Assembly (NCBI GenBank): GCA_966212235.1
Contig: CBIHPP010000009.1
Span: 62,001-126,000, forward strand
DNA: 64,000 nucleotides
Direction of reading: 5' to 3'
Source of the DNA: Niastella sp966212235
GTDB taxonomy: Bacteria; Bacteroidota; Bacteroidia; Chitinophagales; Chitinophagaceae
Shown here in pieces: positions 34,345 to 43,451 of this stretch (positions within the stretch are counted from its first letter, which is position 1; the number at the start of each line of letters is the position of its first letter). The notes under the pieces were generated by a model. It had not been told where the DNA came from. It saw only the letters and a program-made list of their open reading frames with translations, and ran no database searches. A program made the position numbers and the translations under genes.

Positions 34345-35382
34345 ATGGTGCAGATAGGTGATATACAACTTCCCGATTTTCCTTTGTTGCTCGCGCCCAT
34401 GGAGGATGTGAGCGATCCTCCTTTTCGCGTGGTGTGTAAAGCCAACGGGGCCGACCTGGTGTTTACGGAATTTATTTCCAGCGAAGGACTCATTCGCGAT
34501 GCCATCCGGTGCCGCCGGAAGCTGGATATTTTTGAGGAAGAACGACCCACGGGTATTCAACTCTTTGGTGGTGATGAAGAGCGCATGGCCCTGGCCGCTA
34601 AGATCGTTGATGTTACCCAACCCGAACTGCTCGATATTAATTTCGGCTGCCCGGTTAAAGGCATTGTGGCCAAAGGCGCCGGGGCAGGGGTGCTGAAAGA
34701 CATTTCGCTGATGGTGCGCCTTACTGAAGCCTGTGTAAAGTCGACCAGTTTGCCGGTAACTGTAAAGACCCGCCTCGGTTGGGACGATGCCTCTAAAAAT
34801 ATTGAAGAAGTGGCCGAGCGCCTGCAGGATGCAGGTATAAAAGCGCTCACCATTCATGGCCGCACCCGCTGCCAGTTGTACAAAGGCGAAGCCGACTGGA
34901 GCCTCATTGCCAAAGTAAAAAACAATCCACGTATACATATCCCTGTTTTTGGTAACGGCGACATCAACAGCGCGCAAAAAGCGCTGGAATATAAAAACCG
35001 CTATGGGGTTGACGGTATCATGATCGGCCGCGCCGTTATCGGTTATCCCTGGCTGTTCCGGGAAATTAAACATTACCTGCAAACCGGTGAACAATTGCCG
35101 GCGCCCACAGTTGCCGAACGCATTGCAGTGTGTAAACAACAATTACAAAAGTCGCTGCAATGGAAAGGCCCGGTAGCCGGTGTTTATTCCATGCGCAAAC
35201 AATACCTGCAATACCTCAAAGGTTTACCCGGCATCAAAGAATTTAGAACACAATTGGTAACCCTTACTGAACCAGAAGCAATATCTGCTGTGCTTGATGA
35301 TATCACTCAACGGTACGAAGGATACGAAATGGAAAGAACGCCGATCGAGCTGGTGAACTATCATGAGAATTGCCCGTTGTAA
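34345..35382 (+). CDS. dusB: tRNA-dihydrouridine synthase, DusB type
   Basis: 345 residues from the ATG at 34345. The frame opens 30 codons earlier, but MVQIGDIQLPDFPLLLAPMEDVSDPPFR is the normal start of the family. FMN-binding TIM barrel with FTEFISSEGLI, QLFGGDEERM, DINFGCPVKGIVAKGAGAGVL (catalytic Cys), ALTIHGRTRCQLYKGEADW, VFGNGDI and DGIMIGRAVIGYPWLF, followed by a helical tRNA-binding tail. It reduces uridine to dihydrouridine in tRNA D-loops. A 320-codon frame on the opposite strand is its shadow. Confidence 0.96.
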   Translation: MVQIGDIQLPDFPLLLAPMEDVSDPPFRVVCKANGADLVFTEFISSEGLIRDAIRCRRKLDIFEEERPTGIQLFGGDEERMALAAKIVDVTQPELLDINFGCPVKGIVAKGAGAGVLKDISLMVRLTEACVKSTSLPVTVKTRLGWDDASKNIEEVAERLQDAGIKALTIHGRTRCQLYKGEADWSLIAKVKNNPRIHIPVFGNGDINSAQKALEYKNRYGVDGIMIGRAVIGYPWLFREIKHYLQTGEQLPAPTVAERIAVCKQQLQKSLQWKGPVAGVYSMRKQYLQYLKGLPGIKEFRTQLVTLTEPEAISAVLDDITQRYEGYEMERTPIELVNYHENCPL

Positions 35383-35551
35383 TCAGCATCCTTTTGCCAT
35401 CAAAACATATAATGACAATCAAGCCAACCAATCAGACACCCGCCGGCGACAATTAATTTTTCGCGATTGAGAATTTATAATATAGGGTTCATACAAAGAA
35501 TAGATATAATCAAAAAAAGCTAATATTGCAGGTTACCATACTCTGCTGATA

Positions 35552-36169
35552 TTGCCGACCCATCCAAACAATAATGCCGCTGTTGTGCGGATCCCAGATG
35601 AAGCTACGTTGGTTCGTGCCGCCGCCGATGGAGACCCCGTTGCCTATGGCCAGCTGTATAGTTTTTATTATCCGCAATTATATACTTCCATCGCCTTCAT
35701 GGCGCAATCGCACGAAGATGCACAGGAGATCATACATGAAACTTTCCTCAAAATATGGAAGGCCAAAGAAACTTTGATGTTGGTGAAGTCGTTTGAAGAT
35801 TATACCTACACGCTGGCTAAAAACTTACTCTTCAATCAATTAAAAAGAAAAAAGATCAGTCAGCGGGTGATGCAGTCGCTCTCCGACGAATCTATAAAAA
35901 ATGCCGGGCCTGCACCCGACCAGGAATATTTATACAAACAATATTATGAAACCGCCATCAACGCCATTAACCAGTTGACTGAACAAAAACGGCGGATCTT
36001 TCTGTTGCGAACACAGGAAGGCTGGAGTTTGGGTGAGATAGCTGATGAAATGGGAATCAGTGTTTCTGCAGTCAAAAAACATCTGTATGCCGCGTTCGAT
36101 TCAGTGAAAGAAGCCCTGCGGCAAAACACGGGTGATATCCTTCTTTTCCTGCTATTATATTTTTATTAA
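35552..36169 (+). CDS. ECF-type RNA polymerase sigma factor (SusC/FecI-associated)
   Basis: About 205 residues. No in-frame ATG exists at the N-terminus: the frame follows a TAA at 35507, with TTG at 35552 or GTG at 35585 as possible starts, so the start is uncertain. Sigma-70 region 2 covers about 35-100 (YSFYYPQLYTSIAFMAQSHEDAQEIIHETFLKIW) and region 4 about 130-190 (EGWSLGEIADEMGISVSAVKKHLYAA). It is followed at 62 bp by an FecR-type anti-sigma gene and then by SusC with an STN domain. This is the standard trans-envelope signalling order in Bacteroidota: ligand at SusC, signal to FecR, release of sigma. Confidence 0.93.
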   Translation: MPTHPNNNAAVVRIPDEATLVRAAADGDPVAYGQLYSFYYPQLYTSIAFMAQSHEDAQEIIHETFLKIWKAKETLMLVKSFEDYTYTLAKNLLFNQLKRKKISQRVMQSLSDESIKNAGPAPDQEYLYKQYYETAINAINQLTEQKRRIFLLRTQEGWSLGEIADEMGISVSAVKKHLYAAFDSVKEALRQNTGDILLFLLLYFY

Positions 36170-36231
36170 AAAAAAGTTGTGTTTCAGGGTATCCGTTTTA
36201 TTTCCCCGGTTGTCAGTAATAAGCCGAATAT

Positions 36232-37446
36232 ATGGAAGATGCAAAAATCATAGCGCTGATAGAAGGTTACCAGGCCGGGACACTTACCGATGAAGAAGCT
36301 ATTGCCTTCTTTCAATGGTACAGCGAGGCCGGTATGGATGAATTTCAACGGATATATGCCCAATGTCATTTACAACCCAATACCCTGGCTGTTGACCCTG
36401 TGATGCCGAACGATTTCAGGCTACAACTGGAAAACGCCATCCGTGATTATGAGCAACAACAAGAAGTTCGTACCCTTTCTTTTTTCCGCCGTTACCGCCT
36501 GGCATGGGCAGCCGCCATTCTTTTATTTGTTAGCGTAGGCGCCTGGTTGTTTTTTCAAAACCGGCAACGGGCGACACCGGCGATTGTAACCAACGCTCCA
36601 TTACAAAATGATATAGCCCCCGGAACTACAAAAGCAGTGCTTACGCTGGCCGATGGCAGCAAAGTCATTATCGACAGTGTAAAGATGGGTCAGTTGGCGG
36701 TACAGGGCCAAACCACCGTTCAACGGGAGCAGGGTTTTATTTCGTATAACGGAAACGAGCAAGGCAAAACACAGCAAGGCGAACAATCCGTTCTTTATAA
36801 TACATTGACCACAAATCGCGGGGAGCAATCGCCCCCGCTTGTATTGGCAGATGGCACAAAAGTGTGGCTGAATGCCATGTCTTCCATTCGGTTCCCGGTT
36901 GCGTTTACCGGTGATACCCGTACTGTATCAATTGACGGGGAAGCATATTTTGAAATAGCCAAGAACCCCGCTATGCCATTCATCGTAACCATTAATGGGA
37001 TGGACGTGGAAGCGCTGGGCACACAATTCAATATCAATGCCTACTCCGATGAACCGGATATTAAAACGACCTTGATAGAAGGCGCAGTAAAAGTCGTCAA
37101 TCGTCACTCTGCTATCACCTATCGGCACCCGGCAGTGCTTCGGCCAGGTCAGGAAGCGGTATTAACGCACGATTCACGATTGACGATTCACGACAATGTA
37201 GATGTAGACCAGGCTGTGGCCTGGAAACGCGGCCTCTTCGATTTTAATCACGCCAGTCTGCAAACGGTGTTGCGGCAACTAAGCAGGTGGTACGACATTG
37301 ATGTAAAATTTGAAGGTGGTGTCATAAACAGAACTTTTCGCGGCAAGATCACCCGTGACCTGAGCCTTGCCCAGGTGATCAACATCTTGCAGGACCTTGA
37401 CGTTAAATTCCGGATAGAAGGAAAAACATTGCTTGTCTCACCTTGA
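36232..37446 (+). CDS. FecR family anti-sigma factor
   Basis: 404 residues. The cytosolic N-terminal part (1-82) would bind the sigma factor. One membrane helix lies at about 86-104 (LAWAAAILLFVSVGAWLFF). The periplasmic FecR domain covers about 190-285 (TNRGEQSPPLVLADGTKVWL, FTGDTRTVSIDGEAYFEIAK) and a DUF4974 domain about 325-404 (VAWKRGLFDFNHASLQTVL, RTFRGKITRDLSLAQVINIL). Between them is an unusual linker, about residues 287-322, encoded by a hairpin-forming period-7 repeat. Partner of the sigma factor upstream and of the STN domain of the SusC downstream. Confidence 0.95.
   Translation: MEDAKIIALIEGYQAGTLTDEEAIAFFQWYSEAGMDEFQRIYAQCHLQPNTLAVDPVMPNDFRLQLENAIRDYEQQQEVRTLSFFRRYRLAWAAAILLFVSVGAWLFFQNRQRATPAIVTNAPLQNDIAPGTTKAVLTLADGSKVIIDSVKMGQLAVQGQTTVQREQGFISYNGNEQGKTQQGEQSVLYNTLTTNRGEQSPPLVLADGTKVWLNAMSSIRFPVAFTGDTRTVSIDGEAYFEIAKNPAMPFIVTINGMDVEALGTQFNINAYSDEPDIKTTLIEGAVKVVNRHSAITYRHPAVLRPGQEAVLTHDSRLTIHDNVDVDQAVAWKRGLFDFNHASLQTVLRQLSRWYDIDVKFEGGVINRTFRGKITRDLSLAQVINILQDLDVKFRIEGKTLLVSP
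37093..37194. repeat. Period-7 word-repeat hairpin inside fecR
   Basis: The left arm starts GTCGTCAATCGTCA (37093-37106) and the right arm ends TGACGATTCACGAC (37181-37194); they are complementary at 13 of 14 positions. The right side repeats ACGATTC/ACGATTG in steps of seven from about 37168. The insert keeps the reading frame and encodes the linker between the two FecR domains. Confidence 0.65.
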
Positions 37447-37477
37447 GTGGCTCAACCATATAGTGGCCCAACCATAT
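37446..37477. repeat. Tandem 16-bp direct repeat after fecR
   Basis: AGTGGCTCAACCATAT (37446-37461) is followed at once by AGTGGCCCAACCATAT (37462-37477), one mismatch. The first copy starts on the last base of the fecR stop codon. Confidence 0.8.
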
Positions 37478-37651
37478 ACTTTAAACCTTTTTCTAAAACC
37501 TTTTCTGGTATTTAAACAAAACCGGATTCTGTTGGAGCAGAACCCGGCGGCGTTTGGGTAACCATGTATTTAACAAGTCCCGGCAGGACTGCTTTCCCTT
37601 TCCCCTTAAGGATCGGGCGTACATATTCTATCACCCAAACCATGCAAATCT

Positions 37652-40600
37652 ATGCATTTTAAGGTTCCTTTTTGCCGGCCAGTCTGCATGAGACGCCACG
37701 GCATCACCAAAACTCTGTTAGTGATGAAGCTAACATCTATTCTTATGTTGGCCGCCTGTCTGCAGGTAGCCGCCCATGTACATTCACAGACCGTCAGCTT
37801 TTCGGGCAGTAACGTATCGCTTGAAAAGATCTTCACCGTTGTGGAGAAACAAACGGGTTATGTGTTTTTTTACGATGAGGCTATTCTGAAAGATACCCGG
37901 CCGGTCTCCATCAAGGCTGAAAATTATTCATTGCAATTATTCCTGAGTTGCGTATTGAATAATCAACCGCTTAAATTTTCATTTCAGAACAAAACCATCA
38001 TCATCTCCCGCAAGGAAATGGCAGTACCGCCGGTGGCAGATACCACGGACCGTCCTGTTGCCCAGCCCATGTTAGGTGGCATTGTGATGGATATGAACAA
38101 CATGCTGCTGTCTGGCGCCTCCGTATCCATCAAGGGGACAGGCAAAAGCACCATCACCAATGGCAAGGGGGCTTTCTCCATTCCCATGCCTGCTGCAAAA
38201 AGTAAGATAGTGGTTAGTTATGTGGGCTATACCACGCGCGAAGTAGAATTGAGGGAAGCGGAACAACAAATGATCATACAATTGTCTGTTGCGGTGAATG
38301 TGCTCGATGAAGAAGTAGTGGAAGCGTATGGTAAAACAAGCAAACGGCTGGCGATTGGTAACATTGTGAAAGTATCGGGCGAAGATATTCAACGGCAACC
38401 CGTGATGAATCCCTTGCTGGCGCTCAACGGCCGGGTACCGGGTGTGCTGGTAACACCCACCAGCGGCTATCAAAGTGCGCCGGTGAAAGTAGAGATCAGG
38501 GGCCGCAACACCATTGACAAAGATCTTGTGTCTGATCCTTTGTACGTTATCGACGGCATGCCGCTCACTATACTTGATATCGGTGGATCATCGCTTCAAA
38601 GCAGTTATGAAAATGGTTCAACCGGTTTTGTGCAGGCCGGCCTGATTTCCAATACCAGAGGACAAAGTCCGTTGTTTAGTATTAATCCCGCCGATATAGA
38701 GAGCATCTCGGTATTGAAAGATGCGGCGGCCACGGCCATCTATGGTTCCCGTGGCGCTAATGGCGTTATCCTTATCACAACCAAAAGGACCAAACCGGGA
38801 AAGACGCGGATGAATGTGAATGTGCAACAGGCGGTAAGCATGGCGCCCAAACATTGGGATATGCTCAAAACACCCGAGTACCTGCAAATGCGCCGCGAAA
38901 CACTGAAAAATGATGGCACTCCGCTTACTATGGCCTTTATACCAGAACTGAGCTGGGATACCACCCGCTATACCGACTGGCAAAAGGAAATGTGGGGCGT
39001 GGCGAAAAGCACAGATGCCTCGATGAGTGTATCGGGTGGCGATCGCCTTACTTCTTTTAATATTGGCGCCGGGTTAACCAACAGCCAGGACATTACTACA
39101 TTGAACGGGAAGAACCAACGCATCAATTTTTCATCCACCATTACACATCGCAGTACCGATCAGAAATTAACGATTGACCTGCGGGCTTTATATACCAATA
39201 CCTATGTGAAAGCGATCCTTACGCCCAACCTCACGACACTGCCCCCCAACGCACCGCCGATCTTTAATGACAAAGGCGGTTTGAACTATGCAGAATGGAA
39301 TGCAGTGGGATTAAGTACCAGTTTCCCCTTCGCTGGTATACTCCAGCCATCCATCGCCAATACAAATTTTATCAATGCCAGCCTCCGATTGAGCTATGTG
39401 TTCGCGAAAGGATTAACCGGGAGTGTGAACGGCGGTTACAATAATGCACAAACCAATACGGAATATTACCTGCCGATCGCTTCGCAAAACCCTATCAATA
39501 ATCCTGCCGGCACGGCTGCGTTCGGTAACACCGGTAACAACAACTGGAATGTGGAACCGCAATTGAACTATACCACTTATGTAGGTACCGGGCGGCTGGA
39601 GGTAATGGCTGGCGGCACTTATCAACGCTCACATACCCAGGGTACCACGGTGGCTGGGGCGGGGTATACCAACGATGCGCTCATACAATCTATTTCCAAT
39701 GCGCCGTTTATGTCGAGCAGTCAGGATGCTGCACAAAAAAGATACGCGAGTTTACATGGCCGTATCAATTATAACTGGCAGAATAAATATATTCTTGAAT
39801 TGTCAGGTAACCGGGATGGATCTTCCAACTTTGGGCCCGGGAAACAGTTTGGTAATTTCTGGTCGGCTGGCGCCGGCTGGATCGCTTCCGAAGAAGAATG
39901 GCTGCAACCCCTGTTGCCATCGTGGTGGAGTTATTTGAAATTAAATGGCAGTTATGGCGTAACCGGTCTGGATGCCGGCGCCAGTTATCAGTATATCTCG
40001 GAGTGGTCGTTGCCGCGCACCGGCATGCCGAATTATAATGGCATCAGACCTATGACGCCGGAACATGCCGTAAACCCGGATTACCAATGGCAGGAGAATA
40101 AAAAGATAAATGTTGATCTGACAATGGGTTTTCTGAAAGACAGGATCACCCTTACGGCTACGTGGTATCGCAATCGCTGCAACAACCAATTGACCAACAT
40201 CCCCATACCATCGTATACAGGTTTTACCGGGGTATTGGGTAATTCACCCGCCAATGTAGAGAACAGTGGTTGGGAAGGAAGTCTCAATGCACAGGTAATA
40301 GCCACCAAAGCTATTTCCTGGACGCTCGGTTTTAACATCGGGGTGAACCGGAATAAACTACTGGACTATCCTGATTTTGAATTCTCTTCTTACTATACCA
40401 CCCATTTAATAGGCAAATCATTGAATACGGTTTACCTGTACCATTACCTGGGTATCAATCCGCAAAATGGCCGTCGGGCGGTATACGATTATAATCATGA
40501 TGGGGTTATTACCGATGCCACCAAAGCACCACCTGCTTCAGGTGCCGATGACAAGTACATAGCCATGGACCCTACCCCCCGGTACAGCGGTGGAATTTCG

Positions 40601-41041
40601 AGTGCGTTAAACTATAAACGTTTTGCGCTGAACCTGTTCTTTAATTTCAAAAAGCAAATGGGTAAAATTCCATATACCGGCACGGGCGGCCCTATGGGTA
40701 ATATTCCAACCTATATTTATAATGATCACTGGCAAATGCCGGGCGATCAAACGACCTATCCCCGGTTCATCACCGTTCCGACAACGAGTGAAAACTGGTT
40801 TGGCAGATCAGATGGGGCTTATGCCGATGCATCGTTTATCCGCTGCACCAACCTGGCGTTTTCGTACTCATTGCCGGATGCCGCGTGTAAAAGATTGCAT
40901 ATACAGGGACTTACGTTCTCCGCAAATATGTCGAACCTGTTTACCATCACAAAATATAAAGGTATTGATCCTGATGTGTTGCTGTTCGGCAATTTACCCC
41001 AACCAAGGACCATTGCCGGTAAGCTTTCCTTTAATTTTTAA
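37652..41041 (+). CDS. SusC/RagA TonB-linked transporter with STN signalling domain
   Basis: 1129 residues. A long leader (signal peptide core around 25-45, cleavage near VHSQ) precedes an STN domain at about 48-120 (VSLEKIFTVVEKQTGYVFFYDE). A carboxypeptidase-regulatory-like domain follows at about 143-225, then the plug (about 228-380; LYVIDGMPLTIL, DAAATAIYGSRGANGVILITT) and the barrel, which ends KLSFNF. Met25 is a possible shorter start. The STN domain lets it signal to the FecR protein upstream, so substrate presence should raise expression of the locus. Substrate unknown: no glycoside hydrolase or protease lies near, so it need not be a glycan system. Confidence 0.95.
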   Translation: MHFKVPFCRPVCMRRHGITKTLLVMKLTSILMLAACLQVAAHVHSQTVSFSGSNVSLEKIFTVVEKQTGYVFFYDEAILKDTRPVSIKAENYSLQLFLSCVLNNQPLKFSFQNKTIIISRKEMAVPPVADTTDRPVAQPMLGGIVMDMNNMLLSGASVSIKGTGKSTITNGKGAFSIPMPAAKSKIVVSYVGYTTREVELREAEQQMIIQLSVAVNVLDEEVVEAYGKTSKRLAIGNIVKVSGEDIQRQPVMNPLLALNGRVPGVLVTPTSGYQSAPVKVEIRGRNTIDKDLVSDPLYVIDGMPLTILDIGGSSLQSSYENGSTGFVQAGLISNTRGQSPLFSINPADIESISVLKDAAATAIYGSRGANGVILITTKRTKPGKTRMNVNVQQAVSMAPKHWDMLKTPEYLQMRRETLKNDGTPLTMAFIPELSWDTTRYTDWQKEMWGVAKSTDASMSVSGGDRLTSFNIGAGLTNSQDITTLNGKNQRINFSSTITHRSTDQKLTIDLRALYTNTYVKAILTPNLTTLPPNAPPIFNDKGGLNYAEWNAVGLSTSFPFAGILQPSIANTNFINASLRLSYVFAKGLTGSVNGGYNNAQTNTEYYLPIASQNPINNPAGTAAFGNTGNNNWNVEPQLNYTTYVGTGRLEVMAGGTYQRSHTQGTTVAGAGYTNDALIQSISNAPFMSSSQDAAQKRYASLHGRINYNWQNKYILELSGNRDGSSNFGPGKQFGNFWSAGAGWIASEEEWLQPLLPSWWSYLKLNGSYGVTGLDAGASYQYISEWSLPRTGMPNYNGIRPMTPEHAVNPDYQWQENKKINVDLTMGFLKDRITLTATWYRNRCNNQLTNIPIPSYTGFTGVLGNSPANVENSGWEGSLNAQVIATKAISWTLGFNIGVNRNKLLDYPDFEFSSYYTTHLIGKSLNTVYLYHYLGINPQNGRRAVYDYNHDGVITDATKAPPASGADDKYIAMDPTPRYSGGISSALNYKRFALNLFFNFKKQMGKIPYTGTGGPMGNIPTYIYNDHWQMPGDQTTYPRFITVPTTSENWFGRSDGAYADASFIRCTNLAFSYSLPDAACKRLHIQGLTFSANMSNLFTITKYKGIDPDVLLFGNLPQPRTIAGKLSFNF

Positions 41042-41051
41042 TTCTATTGTT

Positions 41052-42497
41052 ATGCATTTTTATAATAGACCGATCGTGCTGGCTTGTTTCTCTTTGATGA
41101 TATGCCTGGGCATGTTATCCTGCAAAAAAATGGTTACCGTGCCTTCGCCGATCAATAGTATTACTACTGGTGAAATGTTCAGTACCGATGCGCAGGCATT
41201 GACCTCCATGGCCGGGGTATACTCGGTGATGGTGAATGGCCCCATATCGTTCAGTAATGGGTACGCGACCATCCTGAGTGGTATGTCGGCCGATGAGATG
41301 TTCTATAACGGAGCAGGCGATGCCCACATCCTTGGTTTCGCACCCAACCAGTTATTACAAAACAACTCATATGCGGGTACGGTATGGACAAGCGCTTATA
41401 AAACCATCTACAATGCCAATTCGGTCATTGAGGGCATTGCGGAATCTGAATCCAGTTCCTTTACCGACAGTATGCGGACGGAGCTAACTGCCGAAGCAAA
41501 ATTTGTAAGGGCTTATTGTTATTTCTATCTCATCAACCTGTATGGCGATGTGCCCCTGGTACTCACTGTAGACTTCAATAAAACAAGATACCTGACCAGG
41601 GCGCCGATAGCCCAGGTATATGACCAGGTCATACTGGACCTGCAGGATGCGCAAGAGGGGTTATCGCCCGATTATAGAAAAACCGGCGACGCCCTTAAAG
41701 AAAGGATACTGCCAACGAAATGGGCGGCTACTGCCTTGCTGGCAAGAGTGTACCTATATAAAGGAGAATATACGAAGGCTGCAGAACAGGCGACCGCTGT
41801 GATCAGTAACAGTCTGTTGTTTAACCTGGAAACGGATCTGAACAATGTATTTAAAATTGCCAGCAAAGAAGCTATCTGGCAATTAAAACAGGGGACTTCC
41901 GAATCCTTGTATAAGAATGGTACACTGGAAGGGGTTACAATAATGCCCAATCCGTTTGCAACCGGCGTAACCCGTTATTGTCTCACGGCTTCGCTGCTCA
42001 ATACTTTTGAAACCGGCGACCGCCGCCGTACCAACTGGGTGGGAAGTAATAACGGTACAAATTATTATCCGTATAAATACAAAACAGGCTACACCCAGGG
42101 GGTGATCAATGCGGCTCCCACCGAGTATTATATGATGCTTCGCCTGGCAGAACAGTACCTGATACGGGCCGAAGCGGAAGCCAACGGTGCAGGAGGTGGT
42201 GTGCCTGCCGCCATTGCCGACCTGAATGTGGTCCGCAGCAGAGCAGGGGTAACGGCTTTGCCCAACACACTTACACAGGCGCAGGCGCTCACGGCGGTTG
42301 CGCGTGAACGGCAGGTAGAGCTGTTTGCAGAATGGGGTCACCGCTGGCTCGATCTGAAACGTACCAACAAAGCGCATGAGGTGTTGTCTGCCATGAGCAG
42401 TAAACAACCCTGGGCCGGTGATTACCAGTTGTTGTATCCCATTCCGCCTGTTGAAATACAGGTGAACCCCAGGTTGGAACAGAATCCGGAGTACTAA
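41052..42497 (+). CDS. SusD/RagB family lipoprotein
   Basis: 481 residues from the ATG at 41052, 10 bp after susC. A longer frame extends back into susC but the chosen Met starts a proper lipoprotein leader with MLSCKK (Cys24). SusD features: KFVRAYCYFYLINLYGDVPLV (about 155-175), KWAATALLARVYLYKGEYTKA, MLRLAEQYLIRAEAEANG, ERQVELFAEWGHRWLDLKRT and the closing PIPPVEIQVNPRLEQNPEY. It is the ligand-capturing lid of the SusC just upstream. Length is typical. Confidence 0.95.
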   Translation: MHFYNRPIVLACFSLMICLGMLSCKKMVTVPSPINSITTGEMFSTDAQALTSMAGVYSVMVNGPISFSNGYATILSGMSADEMFYNGAGDAHILGFAPNQLLQNNSYAGTVWTSAYKTIYNANSVIEGIAESESSSFTDSMRTELTAEAKFVRAYCYFYLINLYGDVPLVLTVDFNKTRYLTRAPIAQVYDQVILDLQDAQEGLSPDYRKTGDALKERILPTKWAATALLARVYLYKGEYTKAAEQATAVISNSLLFNLETDLNNVFKIASKEAIWQLKQGTSESLYKNGTLEGVTIMPNPFATGVTRYCLTASLLNTFETGDRRRTNWVGSNNGTNYYPYKYKTGYTQGVINAAPTEYYMMLRLAEQYLIRAEAEANGAGGGVPAAIADLNVVRSRAGVTALPNTLTQAQALTAVARERQVELFAEWGHRWLDLKRTNKAHEVLSAMSSKQPWAGDYQLLYPIPPVEIQVNPRLEQNPEY

Positions 42498-42592
42498 CGT
42501 GAAACGTGAGACGTGAGACGAAAGACGAAAAACAAATCCCGAAATCCAAAACGCAAATCCCAATAGAACATTCTCACGTTTGCCGTTTCACG
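42498..42592. repeat. Period-7 word repeat with pairing arms
   Basis: From 42498 the units CGTGAAA, CGTGAGA, CGTGAGA, CGAAAGA run in steps of seven. CGTGAAACGTGAGA (42498-42511) is complementary to segments of 42572-42592 (TCTCACGTTT and TTTCACG), so the spacer can fold on itself. It lies between susD and the DUF4397 gene. Confidence 0.75.
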
Positions 42593-42613
42593 AAAAACAT
42601 AAAAAGAATAACA

Positions 42614-43348
42614 ATGAGACTTTCATACATCAAATTATTCCTAATAGCAACGCTGGTGATAGCCCTGGCCTGCTCTAAGCAACAAGATTTCCCCGGTACG
42701 GCATCGCTGACATTGGTCAACGCCGTACCTAATAGTACGCCTTCCCTGGTCACCAACTTCAGTGGAACCGACCCCATTAATTACAGTGGTGCATTAAAGC
42801 TGGAGTATAGTAAATCGGCCCTGAATTTATCCTATACCGGTGAGCAGCAACTGGCTATATACAAGTACCCTGATACCCTTGCACACAGCACACCCTTATA
42901 CAACCTGGCGTTGGATCTGGCACCCGGCACTATTTATACTTTATTCCTGACCGGTACCTTGTCGTCACCCGACACGATGTTCACCATCGATACGCCGCCA
43001 TTTCATCCATTAGTCGACAGCACCCTTGGGATCCGGTTTGTGAATCTTTCAGTGGGCGGTGCCCCGGTTAGTGTAAACCTGGTTGGCAGGGCCAACGGCT
43101 CGGAAGTAAGTGGGTTGTCGTATAAAAACATAACCGGGTTTGCCAAATACCCGGCAACGGCTGCTGTAAGCAAGTATACGTTTGAATTCAGGAATACGGC
43201 TACGGGTGTGTTGATAATCAGCTTCGACGTTGTCGATATAAATTTACTCCTATACAATAAGCGGCGTTACCGGAATTTCACCCTGGCCCTGATCGGTTTG
43301 CCTGGTGATCAAAAGGTGATTATGATTGAATCCAATCCATACACTTAA
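42614..43348 (+). CDS. DUF4397 lipoprotein following SusD
   Basis: 244 residues from the ATG at 42614. An upstream open frame to 42506 runs through the repeat spacer and is ignored. Leader MRLSYIKLFLIATLVIALAC gives lipid site Cys20. The mature protein is all-beta: TASLTLVNAVPNSTPSLVTN opens a DUF4397-type Ig-like domain (about 28-125, with LDLAPGTIYTLFLTG), and STLGIRFVNLSVGGAPVSV opens a second repeat-like half. It sits in the SusE position, so a surface ligand-binding role is likely but untested. Confidence 0.82.
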   Translation: MRLSYIKLFLIATLVIALACSKQQDFPGTASLTLVNAVPNSTPSLVTNFSGTDPINYSGALKLEYSKSALNLSYTGEQQLAIYKYPDTLAHSTPLYNLALDLAPGTIYTLFLTGTLSSPDTMFTIDTPPFHPLVDSTLGIRFVNLSVGGAPVSVNLVGRANGSEVSGLSYKNITGFAKYPATAAVSKYTFEFRNTATGVLIISFDVVDINLLLYNKRRYRNFTLALIGLPGDQKVIMIESNPYT

Positions 43349-43370
43349 TTCATAAACATACCTGTTAGCG

Positions 43371-43388
43371 ATCTATTGTACAATAGAT
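43371..43388. promoter_or_regulatory. Perfect 18-bp palindrome upstream of the ABC ATPase gene
   Basis: ATCTATTGTACAATAGAT is fully self-complementary. A second, weaker inverted repeat follows (AGCCAG 43400-43405, CTGGCT 43418-43423). Without a T run it looks more like an operator or RNA hairpin than a terminator. It lies in the 103-bp gap between the DUF4397 gene and the exporter genes. Confidence 0.45.
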
Positions 43389-43451
43389 GAATGACCGGTA
43401 GCCAGATGCACTGACGCCTGGCTGCTGCTATTATCTTTTAATTATAATCTT

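Noticed and set aside
34180..35142. A 320-codon open frame on the minus strand
   Set aside because: It lies opposite the well-supported dusB gene. Its protein is rich in His, Asn and Gln with no domain or leader, as expected for the mirror frame of a conserved gene.
40722..41051. The upstream extension of the second susD frame into susC
   Set aside because: It overlaps the conserved SusC barrel end in another frame; the Met at 41052 begins a proper lipoprotein leader.
41883..42563. A 226-codon minus-strand frame opposite susD
   Set aside because: It is antisense to the conserved SusD C-terminal domain and shows no domain or leader of its own.
42498..42613. Possible CRISPR-like array
   Set aside because: The units are 7 bp with no spacers, so this is a simple word repeat; there are no cas genes.
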